From assembly GCA_019022495.1 (NCBI GenBank), contig JAFEKR010000003.1:3658001-3722000 (forward strand): 64,000 nt of DNA, given 5' to 3'. Source of the stretch: Epichloe hybrida. Its lineage: Eukaryota; Ascomycota; Sordariomycetes; Hypocreales; Clavicipitaceae. Below the pieces are notes generated by a model, which saw only the letters and a program-made list of their open reading frames with translations, did no database searches and was not told the DNA's origin. Position numbers and translations under genes: made by a program. This document shows positions 43,550-54,600 of this stretch, piece by piece (the first letter of the stretch is position 1; each line of letters opens with the position of its first letter).

Positions 43550-46500
43550 TTCGCTCATGACTTACTATGCTTCCTCCTTATTTTACTTTAATAGAAGGCC
43601 TAAATTACGCGTTAAGCGCCTTCTATATCTTCTACTACTACCTATTAATTATATTCGCTTAGCTAACCCTTTTATTTCACTAGGTATTTATTACCTTCAT
43701 AAGTCTTCCTATAATCCTTAACTTCTTTAACTTTAAATTCATTATCTTTATCTTTAAGGTCTAGCATTAGCATTTCTTTATCCATAGCGTCTTTCTAGCA
43801 ATTCTATAGCTCTAATAGACTAACATAGAACACATTATATAGTTAACTATACTTATTAGGTAGCGCTAGTTAGTACGCTTATTTACTTATAGCATTAAGT
43901 ATCTAAAATAGCCTAATAAATCTAGGGGTTAGCTTCTGTTTTACGTCCTTAAGTCTAATATTCTTTGCTAATAGTAGTACTAAGTCTCCTCTTTTTAAGG
44001 TTAACAGCTAGTGTCATTAGTTATAATACTTTACCTATGCTTTAGTAGCTCTTGCCTAGTTATATGCTAGTTTCTCCCTAACCTTATATAGCTTTTATAT
44101 ACACACATAAGCTTCTAGGACCTCCCCCTCCTTACTCTTACCCTTAAGAGCTAGACAAAACTTAGGTAAATAGCCTATAAGAGCATAGTTAGGGAAGTAA
44201 CCTATTATCCTATTAATAGCATTATTACACACGAATTAAGCTATTAGGAGTAGCTTTAGCTATAGCTATTAGTTTTCTTTAATAAAGTATTATAAGTAAT
44301 ATTTAAGCACTTAGTTTGTTCTCTTTATCTACCTATTAGTTTAGGGGTAAAACACTATTAAAAGCCTACGCTTTATATATAACAAGTAATATACGTCTAA
44401 CTAGAATTAGCTTATAAACACTAATCCTCTATTAGATATAATACCCTCTGGCGCCCCAAATCAAAGCTTAATCTCCTTATAAAACAGCTTTACTAATTTA
44501 GCTACGTTAATTATAGTCTATACAAGGAGGAAGATAAAGTACTTAGTAAATTAGTCTATAATCACTAGGATTACGTTAGTTTCTTAGTTACCTAGCTATA
44601 CTAGTAGCAATCCTATGACAAAATCTATTAAGATCTCTGCCTATGGTTACCTTAGTATTAGCAGTAATTTAAGGCTTCTATATAGGTAGTGCCTCCTAGC
44701 TACTACGCGCTAGTATACTCCGCAGCTAGACACATAGTCTAAAATAGCTTCACTTATTACTAGCTACTAATAGTAACGTTTTAGTAGTTTAAGAGTATAT
44801 TTAGTCCTAAAGTAACCCGCTAATAGATTATTATAGTATAGCTATAGAAGCTCCTATTATAAGATAGGCTCCCATGGAATAACTACCTAGTCTTTGTATA
44901 TTAGGAGGCCCCTTACACTACGTAACTATAGACTAGCTTTTCCCCTCCCTTTTACTTAGGAGTTAACCTTACTTCTATGCTTTTATAAATCTAGATCTTA
45001 GTCCTATACCTTCTATAGTAGTTACGCTAATGGTTTATTTGCTACAGATTAGTAGGGATTTAGTAATATAATAGCCCCCTAAATTGCTTATACTATACTA
45101 ACGTCTTAAACACACACTACCTTCTCCTTAAAATCACCCTTATTTAGCTAACCTATTACTAGATCCACAGCGGCTAACTAGCCTTTCACTTAGGCCACTC
45201 TTGCCTTAGTAGGTTCTAAGACTAGTGTTACGCTATAACTTCTTTAATATATTAGTACTTCTTCTTCTACTATAAAGATATTTACTATCTTCCTTTAAAG
45301 CTCTAGTAGGAGCGCCCTATTTAACATAGGTTCGCCCTTATAATTAGACCTTCTTAATAGTATATCCGTAAGGTTACTCTTCCCTAGTCTATACTTAATT
45401 ACAAAATAGAAAGGGTAGAGGAATATACACTATTATACCTATCTTTTATTTAGCTTTTACTACCTTATAAAGGTCTATAGGTTATAATAGTCTAATAGGA
45501 CCTCTATAGGTGTCTCTATGCCTTTAATATAATATTACTAGTGTTTAAACAACTTCACTATAGTAAGTAACTCTTAATTAGCTATACTATAGTTACATTT
45601 AGTATCTATAAACTTCCTTAACTAAAAGGCCACTAGATGCTAACAGCCCTTATTATCCTGCTAAGATAGGAATCCTACTATTACGAAAATTAAGGTATTT
45701 ATCTTAATACGCACCGCTTAACTCAGGTTATAGTGTTAGAGTAAAGGCGCTTACTAAAAGGCATCTTTTAGCTAGTTAAACACTAACTACTCCTTTTCTC
45801 TAAATATAAACCTCCTAGTCTAGATACTATTTTAACTACCCTTTATTAGCACATAAAGAGGTGCTATAATCCTAGAGTATCTATAGATAAACCATTAATA
45901 AAAGTTATAGAACCTAAGGAATAATTATATATCCTTAAAACTTATTAGCTCCCTCTATTCTCTAATTATATTAACCTAGCAAGTATCTATTAATATCCTA
46001 TTAATAAAGAGAATAAACCCTAGGAATTTTACTAATTCTTTATAAAAAGAGCACTTAGAGGGTTTTATGTATAACTCCGCTAACCTTATATATTTAAGAA
46101 CTTACTTAATATATTTAGTGTGCTCCTCCTTTATCTTAGAGAAAATTAAGATATTATCTAGATACACCACATAAATAGTATTAACTAGCCTATACAGCGC
46201 CTTATAGATATAACTCTAGAAAGTAGCTAGGGTATTTATTAACCTAAAAGGCATTATAAGGTACTTATAGTGCTTATAATACATACAAAAAGCTATCTTC
46301 TACTTATTACCCTCTTTAATACGAATTTAGTAGTATACATCCTTAATATCAATCTTAGAAAAGAAACAGGCCCCTTGGCATCAATTAAGAATCTCCGAAA
46401 TCAGGGGGAGAGCGTAGTAATTCTTTTACGTTACCTTATTAAGCCCTTAATAGTTAACATATAGCTAGAGCGTTCTATCCTTTTTTAGCACAAATAAAAT

Positions 46501-46900
46501 AGGCATGCCTGCTAGGCTCTTTAAGGGTCTTATCTAGCCTTTCTTTAGGTTATTATTAATATATTCCTAGAGCTCTCTAAGCTTGCTTTAGGAGAGAGAA
46601 TAGATTAGTTTATACAGGGGTGTAGCTCCTAGTATAAGATTAATTACGTGGTTAGTTAACTTCTTTAATAGGAGGCTTCCTACCTTATCTAATATAAACA
46701 TGTCTTTAAACTCGCGTAGTTCCTCTAGGATATCTTTAATAGTTCTATATACTCTTACCTCCTCTTTATCTTTAAGAGGGATAAACTTATTCTCTAATAT
46801 ACTTATAATAGCATATATGATTATCTTATTACGCATTACCTTTATAAACTTATAGGGAGTTAGTAGTAAAAAGGCTACCTTTCTCTTTTTAAACTACTAT
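43550..46900 (-). pseudogene. Gypsy pol remnant: reverse transcriptase, RNase H, integrase
   Basis: On the minus strand an intact piece (46836-46588) reads 'ILEELREFKDMFILDKVG', 'HVINLILGATPLYKLIYSLS', the typical linker before Gypsy reverse transcriptase (family form ..GATPPYGPIYSLS). Further down, around 44700-44350, the integrase core is recognisable ('LFYKEIKL', 'FGAPEGIISNRGLVF'), with stops at former Trp, Gln and Arg codons. Gag is expected between about 47000 and 48400 but is too decayed to define. Confidence 0.8.
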
Positions 46901-48435
46901 TCTTATAAGTATAAGCAGAGATATATATATTCTTCTATAAGTATATACATTCTAATTAATACAGGGCTTCCCTCTGCTCTTAGGTCCCTATTAACAGCTA
47001 CGCATAGTAACTTAAGATCTTTCTCTTCGCCCTATGAATCTTTAATTATAATAGGCACCTTATAGACACTATATTAGGGGACTATTAGAGCCCCTACTAC
47101 CTTTAAGATAGGTGCTATAGCCTTAGCCTAATTAAGCTTATAAGTCTATGCAAATTAGGCGCTTATAATGTTAATCTTAGCATAACTATTAAGATTTACT
47201 ACTATTTTAATATCTTTATGCCTATAAATAGTAACTAGTGTATAAAATCAGCGTCTTACTAGTACCCTAGTGTCTAAGGTAAAGGTAAGGGCTTTTACTT
47301 CTGCCTCTAGGAGTTTTCCTAACCCTCTTGCTAGTCTTTCCTTAGCTTATTATAATTATAAATAAGGTGCTCTATGCTACTATAATTAAAGCACTGTTTT
47401 CTTCCTTATAGTTTATTATTATTTAGGTAGGTAGCTAGGGTCTTTTCCTTATCCTTATCCTTATCTCTTTAGTCCTAATTTAGCTAATGCCCTTGTAAGG
47501 AGTTATATCTTTAGTGTTAAGCTGCCTTATACAGCCCCTTCTCTTCTAAATTATTTAGCTTTTACTTATTCTTTAACATTGCCTCCTAGAATCGCTAGGT
47601 AAGTTATATAATATCTTCTTATGTTAGACTAGTAATATTTGCGTGTAAGTTAATATAATCTTATAAGTTAGGAAGTAATTTCGTAAAGAATATAAGAGTA
47701 TAAGTCTTTTCTAGAGCTTATTCTAGGTATTTCTCTAGCAAATCTAAGTAAATACTAAACTTAATAAGACTCTAGCCCTCCTTTTGCTTTATGTTTTCTA
47801 GCTATGTGACTATTTATGCATTATAACTTACAAAGTCTTTAAGTAGCGTAAGGGTTTAGTCTTAGAACTTATCCTAGTTATCCTTAGGATAATCCTAACT
47901 ATTAGCTAGTTATTCTTTAATGTATTAGTCCTACCTAGCCTAATAGTTTATATATATATGGTTAAGTATAAAGAGAATCTTTTAGTTATCCTAGTAATAC
48001 TTTTTCTTCGCCCCCTTAAAGGCATAGTTAAGGTTATTAAGCTATATCTTATGCTTCTATAGGTTTATAAGGTATTAGAGTTCTATAATATTTTAGACCT
48101 TAACTTCTTAGCTACTAAGGCTTAAGGATAAACTATCCTTTTAGCCCCTTTTTACTAGTCCTCTATAAGATTATATTAAGTTAGTAAGCTCCTTTTCTTA
48201 ATCCTATAGTTCCTTAAGTTACTTAAGCTAGGTAATTCACTCCCTAACTACTACCTCTTTTACTACTATAGTAAAGGGTATAGCTTTAAATAGGGTTATA
48301 GAATATAGCATGTCCCTAGCTATAGTGTTACTATTATCTAGCTAATTCTAAGTAATATATAGCATAGTTCTAGTGAATTAGGTTATTCTCCCCCTTATAT
48401 TACTCTTAGGTAACTAGTGGGAGAAGCTTTAGAAT

Positions 48436-48626
48436 TATAAGAATAAAGGGATAGCTAGGTAAGAGGTATAGGGGCGCTTATATATTAACTAAAGCTTACT
48501 AGGTCTAAGTGTGTTATGCGTGCGAGTCGCTGACTTATAGCTAGTGGCTTGCTAGTGTCACGTGGACCTAGCCCTACAGCGTAGTGCGCTGGCGGGGTGC
48601 ACCTGTGTTGTGAGTGGGGCCTCACA
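48436..48626 (-). repeat. Gypsy LTR (5' LTR, right)
   Basis: Matches 42059-42249. The outer end GGGCCTCACA is intact, while the inner end reads TATAAGAATAAAG instead of TGTGAGAACAAAG. Confidence 0.93.
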
Positions 48627-48744
48627 AAAGAATCTATTAAGCCAGATCCAGAGACTACTACGCAGCTTAAGCTTAATAACTAGATTATAAGATTTATTAA
48701 CCTTAGTAAGCATTAAGGTTAGAGAGATAATAACTTATAGGAAT

Positions 48745-48811
48745 TGTTAAAATATATAAGGCTTTGTAATCCTAGGTTCAGTCGGATCGGTCCACTCTTT
48801 TGATTTCAACA
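48745..48811 (+). repeat. TRIM-like left LTR (67 bp)
   Basis: Identical to 49008-49074; begins TG and ends CA; contains a TATA-like box at 48752-48760. Confidence 0.95.
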
Positions 48812-48815
48812 GGTT

Positions 48816-48932
48816 ATGAGCCCGGTGGCGCAGTGGTTGTGGCTCACTGTAGCGTATTAGCCCGCCCACCACAGTGGAGCACTGCTCTGCGAGGCAAGGT
48901 TATGGGTTCGAACCCTGCCGAAAAAAAAAAAA
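48816..48932 (+). ncRNA. tRNA-like / SINE-like Pol III unit with A-tail
   Basis: A perfect A-box match TGGCGCAGTGG (48826-48836) and B-box match GGTTCGAACCC (48905-48915) are followed by CTGCCG and a 12-A run (48921-48932). This is the layout of a tRNA-derived SINE. The A-to-B distance of about 79 bases is long for a plain tRNA. A full cloverleaf could not be folded by eye, so it is tRNA-derived rather than a functional tRNA. It may be part of the TRIM-like element or a SINE inserted into it. Confidence 0.6.
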
Positions 48933-49007
48933 CAACTAAAGAAATTCAATTGCTAGTATAAGCCTAACCTCCAATAGGGCACTTTGGATATACAATTCCA
49001 GGGGGAG

Positions 49008-49074
49008 TGTTAAAATATATAAGGCTTTGTAATCCTAGGTTCAGTCGGATCGGTCCACTCTTTTGATTTCAACA
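49008..49074 (+). repeat. TRIM-like right LTR (67 bp)
   Basis: Identical copy of 48745-48811, directly preceded by the purine tract GGGGGAG and followed by the duplication GGAAT. Confidence 0.95.
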
Positions 49075-49484
49075 GGAATTATTCTAAGAAGACTTTAAAG
49101 GCTAGTCTAAAGATACCTTTAAAAGGGTATCTAAGGATATTGTTAGAGAATTATGCAATTCTTTACAAGATCACGGCATCCTTATTAGGTAAGGCCTAGG
49201 ATATTTAATCCTAGCATTGCTTAAGGAAGTGCTTTATTAAACCTTAATGCCTATTTAGTTATAGGAAAGATCATAAGAAAGACTACGATCTTCCAAACCC
49301 CTAGAACCTTAATATTAACAACCCTAATAACCTACCCTAGAAATCAACCTTCCCTAACCCTAGAGATTACTTAAACCCTTATAAGAACCCCCGTGATAAT
49401 CCTTATTATATTAACAGCTCTATCCGGACAATTATTATTAAGAATAACTAGTGGACTGTTATTTATAACAAATTATGCCTTTAT

Positions 49485-50300
49485 AGTAATTCCCCTCTAA
49501 AGATTAGATTACAAAGAAGATCTTAGAGCTTATAAAGATATATAAGGATAGCGACCGCTATAGTAAAAAGCTATATAACTTCTTAACGCCAAAGATTACG
49601 CTCTTTAAAAACAAATATAATAGAATTAACCTTCCTTAAATGTATTATTAGAAGGCTTTCCCTATTATGTTAATAGGTAATGCTAAGTAATACTACCTTA
49701 ATTACCTCTTTAAGAATAACTATTCCTATAAAGAGATAATTGCTCGTATCTATTAGCGCTTTAAGATAGAAAGTAACTAGTAATTCTATTACTATAAGTA
49801 AAGTAGTATAACACTAAAGAGCATAATTAAGAAGAACCCTAACAAAAGCAAGCTCAAGTGCCTTAAGATTATATTATTAACCCTTAAGAAAATCCACAGA
49901 GGCCTATACCTTACTAAGATAGTAAATACTAAACTTTATAAGCAAGCCTTAAATACTATAGCTAGTGTGCCCGAATATTAGATAGTGGAATACATACACT
50001 CCATAGGCTTCGAAAGTCTTACTAGAGACCTTCGCAAGGTAATTAACATCATGGAATTAAATAAGAAGTCCGCCTAATACCTTTAGTACTAATAAGGAGA
50101 CCCTCTAGAGGCTATGTTCACTGATTATTAGTACGGACAATAATCCTATGGCAGAGGAAGTTATCGCGAATAGAGCCCTAGGCTAAGCACTAAGCGCTGC
50201 TTTATGTGTAGTAAGAGCGGCTACTAGTCCTCTAATCACTTTGCCAAAGAATATTAAAAGGAGAAAGACCACTAGTAAGCTAGTAAAACACATTATACAC
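49485..50300 (+). pseudogene. Copia gag remnant with zinc knuckle
   Basis: Plus-strand frames with RIP stops resemble fungal Copia gag ('LTPKITLFKNKYNRINLP', 'YYKAFPIMLIGNAKYY'-like text, 'IHRGLYL', 'IGFESLTRDLRKVINIME'). Near 50196-50255 a zinc knuckle reads KRCFMCSKSGY, then a RIP stop, then SSNHFAKE, the CX2C..H pattern of Copia nucleocapsids. Confidence 0.75.
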
Positions 50301-51045
50301 CCCCTTTAGAGAAGAGATTCTAGGCATTCCTTGCCTCCTATAAAGAGTAAGATAATAATAAGCCTAATAAAGGCTTAGGTTAGAATTAGGAATTATATCT
50401 TTTAGCCTACATGGAAGCTAAAGATAATAATGACAATATAGAGGAGCTACTATTAATAGCATACCTAAGTATTATATAATTCTTTTGCTCCGGATTACAG
50501 ACTAACTATAACGCTACTAATGTTAATGTTCTTGCGACCCTAAATAATTAAGCCTTCTAACATATATTCCTTAGGCAGGAGCTCTATAAGCCATAAGAGT
50601 GCGATAAAGGCTTAATTTACTATATCTTTAAAGAATGCTATTCTAAAAAGGTCTTTAAAGGGATTATACCTAACACTAGCGCCGTAGGAAAGTTAACTAT
50701 AGGAGAGGCACAAGTAAAGGCTCTATTAAGATTAATGCCTTTATTAAAGGTAACCCCCTACGAACCCTAAATTATTACATTTAGTGCTAGATTAGTAATT
50801 ACAAAAGGAATCCTTTATATACCTATAGAACTTAGAGAGCTTGAATTTTACATCCTTAACACGGCTACCCCCTTTCTCTTCTTAATTACTAATATAGATA
50901 AGATATAAGTTAAGATTAATAACCTTACTAATATACTTATCTAAGGCAATAAAACTATACCTATTATGCGATAATAGGGCTATCCTTAGTGGTTACTAGA
51001 AGCAAGAGAGACAGTTACCTTCCACCTTTTAGAAGGAGATATCCG

Positions 51046-51673
51046 TTAATTATATTATTAACTTAGTTACCCTTCTATTCAATAGCTCGCAAAGATCCTT
51101 TACTAAGCCAGTCACGAAGTTAAACACTAGGTAATTAAGGAATTAACTAAAGTTTACTACTATTACTAGATATATAGAAAGGCCCCTAGTTAATTCAAAT
51201 TCACAATTAAAGATAACCACGAATTTAACTACAAGATTATTATTAATATCGTGCAGATTGATAGCTAACTAGTGCTTTACATTATTAATTTAGTAACCTT
51301 ATTCTAGGTAGCCTAGTTCCTTAATCTAAAGAAGCAGAAGGCTCGAGATATCTAGGATGCAATTTGCGAATATTAGATTAATACTTATCTCAGACCTCTA
51401 GATTAGATTATCCATAATGCTAGTAATAACTTTACTTCCGCTAAATTTAGGTATTATGCTTAATTAATATTAATTAAAACTAGTAAGATGCTAATTAAAG
51501 CCTATAATAGTATTAGAAAAGTTAAGAGATACCACGGACCTCTATGCTAAGCCTATAATATTATTATAGACTTAATTAGAATAGAGCTTACGCTAGAGTA
51601 ATGCCTCTAAATAGCTATTAAGGCTATTAATAACTCTATAAGCCTAAATAGTATTATTCTAACTATACTAGTC
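51046..51673 (+). pseudogene. Copia integrase remnant, cut by the LINE
   Basis: The reading shows the pre-integrase zinc finger region (KFCHHC-type site damaged) followed by 'KFTIKDNHEFNYKIIINIVQID', 'FTSAKFRYYA' and 'IRKVKRYHGPLC', matching fungal Copia integrase. The DD35E first Asp region reads INIVQID. The coding sequence is interrupted at 51673 by the LINE and resumes at 57659 in register. Confidence 0.78.
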
Positions 51674-54600
51674 ATGTAATAATAAGGAACCGTCTTAGAA
51701 CAAACTTCCGCACCGCTCTAAAGGTCCGGAATCGCCTCTAAAATACAAACCACATCAATATTTGAATTCCTTGCCTCTGTTTACCCCCCCCCATAATATT
51801 ATATCGCAACAGAGCTAGTAGTGGGAGTGTGGACATGCTAATAGTAATTAACTTAGGAGAAAGGGGGCTAGCATAGAGCTACTACCACCTAAACGCAGAA
51901 ATAGGATAGTTTAATATTTAGAGCGGTAAGAATAACCCTATAATAGACTGGAACTAATTTAAACATCTAGATAATATAAAATACTATAATAAAATCATAA
52001 GCCTTATCCCTAGTAATAAAGTTACTTAGGTGTAGCACATTACTAAAGCTATTACTAGACAGGTAGCGGACCACGCCTAAGCTAAAGTAAAGGTAATAAA
52101 CTATAATAATAGTAATATTCGCACTACTAAAGAAGCCCTTAAATAAGCCCTTAAAGAGGCTATTAAAGAAGAAGCTAAAGGAAGTAATACTCTAACCTAG
52201 GCAAGCATTACCACTAGCCTAGCCCCTAAATAAATAAATAACTTACCTCCCCCCCTCTAAATCCCTAGTAGATAGGACTAAGAGGTACTTATTAAAGGGA
52301 ATACTATCTAGGAATCACTCTAGTCTAGGGGCGCGGAAGACATAGTAATAGTAGTAAACAGAGCTATAGGCTAGACTATAGTAGTAGTAGCTAGAAGACT
52401 CCCTAGTAGGGATATAATTATTACCTTTAAAGAAAACGCTGCCTAATATAAAGAAGACTAAAAATAAATTACTAAAGCATTCAGGCTAGAGGTAACCCTC
52501 TACTATTATATACTTAGCGTTATTATTAAAGGATTCCTAACTAAACACACCTCTCTTAAGAACCTAGTAATAGAAATTAGAAAGGCTAATAAGGTAAATA
52601 TAGTAAAGGCAATAGTAAGATAACCCTAGGGCGAAGGCGCCTAAAGAACCACTCTAATACTAGGCCTAGCTAAAGTAAAAGATGCTAATAAGATATACTA
52701 AGATAGTATAGTCTTTAAAGCAGAGCTTTTCTAAACTAAACTATATAATAAGACCCTATAACCCTAATAGTACTATAATTACTTCTAAACTAGCTATATA
52801 GCTAAGTTCTATAAGGTAGTACTAAGGTATAGTAGGTGCAGAGCTAGCTATTATAAGGATAGAGAGTCCTCTTGCCTAGTAAAAGACAAATAGATAAAAG
52901 AGAATTATATCCTATACTCTAGATTACACCTAGCCTAGTTAAGGGACTATCCTATCCTAAAAGAGAAGTAAAATACTACTAAAGTAAGATATCTTAAATA
53001 GCCCTCCTGCTTTACTACCTGCTCCCTAAGCAGAGGCTTAACTATACCCTATAAGAGACCTAGCATAGTAGTGGAACCTATTATTATAGTAAGTAGAAAG
53101 AGAGAACACCCTATAAATATAAAATAAAGCGCTAAATAACTAAGATTAGGAAGCATTAGATAGTACATAGAGTAACTTAGAGCTAGAATAAAGCTAGCAT
53201 AAGATAGTAGTAACTAATAACCCCCCTGATTAATATAATAATATTATAAGTCCTTTTCTAGAACGTAAATAAGAAAAACAAACTAGTATATATAGCGCTC
53301 TATTACCAGACTAATATAGACGTGATTATAATCTAAGAATAGGAACATATAAGAAACCTATAGCCCCTAGCACTAGGCCTTGCCTAGTTCTAACTTATAT
53401 ATTATAATAGATATAATGTAGTATATATAAATAAGAAACACAGAGTAAGGTTATGGTTAGCCTAGGGAGGGACTAACTAGTTACTAGTAGAGCTATAAGG
53501 AGTTAATATTTACTCCCTTTACTTAGAGGGATATAGTAATAACTAGAACACCCCTATTTATATAATTAACCTAAAGAAGCCCTATAACTAAAGTGTATTT
53601 ATAGGTAACTTTAACTAAAAGCACCCTCTCTAGGATAAGCTAAATAGGAAAACTAATAGAGTAAATAAACTACTAGAGTTTATAAACTAGTAAAGGCTTA
53701 GACTTATTACACCCTAGGGCAAGCCTATAAGATAATATAAAGATAATAGAGATAGCACTATTAATCTAGTATAGGCCACGCTAGATATTAGAGTCTACTA
53801 TAAAGGCACTAAAGATATTCCTAGATCTAACTATATCCCGTAACTAATTAGTATCTTTAATAAATAGTAGGAAGCTATCCCCTAGGTCCTTAGATATATA
53901 TAGGGAGCTATAAACTAACTACACGCAAAGGCAGAGGCTATAATTAGACTCTAGCCTAAGAACACGCTAGACCTATGTGATAAAGAGGGAATAGATAACT
54001 ATATAATATAGCTTATCACAAGCCTATAATAGATTACGGATAAGGTAGTCCTAAAGAAGGCCTAGGGACTCCCTAGCCTAGAGGTATAGTAGTTAAGGAA
54101 AGCCTAAGAGTTAGTTAGTAAAGTAAGGTAAGCTAAGAGATAATAGAGATGCTAGAGGACTAACGTAAACTAGCAAGCCTATACTAAGGTAAATAAGGAC
54201 TAAGAATACGTTATAAGGGAAGAGAAAAGAAACACATAGAGAGACGTATTATAAAAGGCTAATATATAGGAAAAAGATAGAGGGGTCTAGAGGCTTAAGA
54301 GATAGGCCTAGCTTTAAAGCTAGGCCCCCCTAGAGCTCCCTAGACTCCCTAAGCTAGAAAGAAGTAAAAACAACCCTAACCTAGCTATTACATATAATAA
54401 TAAGGCTAGTGTACTAGCACAAAGATTCTTCCCTAAGCCAACAGCGGACCTCTTATATATACTAGACCTCTCCTTCCTAGAGCTAGAAAACGCACTATTA
54501 CTAGACAAAGAATGATTTAGGTAAGAGAAGATTAATAATATCCTAGCAAATATAGCTAGTTAGAAGGCACTAGGGGATAACAAACTCCTAGCAGGCCTTA

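Larger units (their letters stand above)
42059..48626 (-). mobile_element. Gypsy (Ty3-type) LTR retrotransposon nested in Copia
   Basis: LTRs 42059-42249 and 48436-48626 (191 bases, TGTGAG..CTCACA) are flanked by the 5-bp duplication AAAGA (42054-42058, 48627-48631). Length is 6568 bp. Pol runs on the minus strand, with reverse transcriptase upstream of integrase, which is the Gypsy order. An additional coding region of opposite strand lies between the end of pol and the left LTR. All coding parts are RIP-damaged. Confidence 0.93.
48745..49074 (+). mobile_element. TRIM-like mini LTR element with internal tRNA-like unit
   Basis: Identical 67-base direct repeats (48745-48811 and 49008-49074; TGTTAAAATATATAAGG.. 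..GATTTCAACA) flanked by the duplication GGAAT (48740-48744, 49075-49079). Directly after the left repeat, GGTTATGAGCCCGG is complementary to the anticodon arm of initiator tRNA-Met, the half-tRNA primer-binding site known from Copia elements. GGGGGAG immediately before the right repeat is a Copia-type polypurine tract. Each repeat holds a TATATAAGG box. The 196-base interior is non-coding and contains a tRNA-like Pol III unit. The element is 330 bp, has no RIP mutations, and sits in RIP-degraded Copia DNA, so it inserted later or was too short for RIP. Confidence 0.9.

Noticed and set aside
46270..46464. Plus-strand ORF of 64 codons in the Gypsy element
   Set aside because: It lies on the strand opposite to pol within the reverse transcriptase region; a shadow frame.
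54320..54508. Minus-strand ORF of 62 codons in the LINE
   Set aside because: It is the complement of the RIP-mutated reverse transcriptase region and shows no independent motif.
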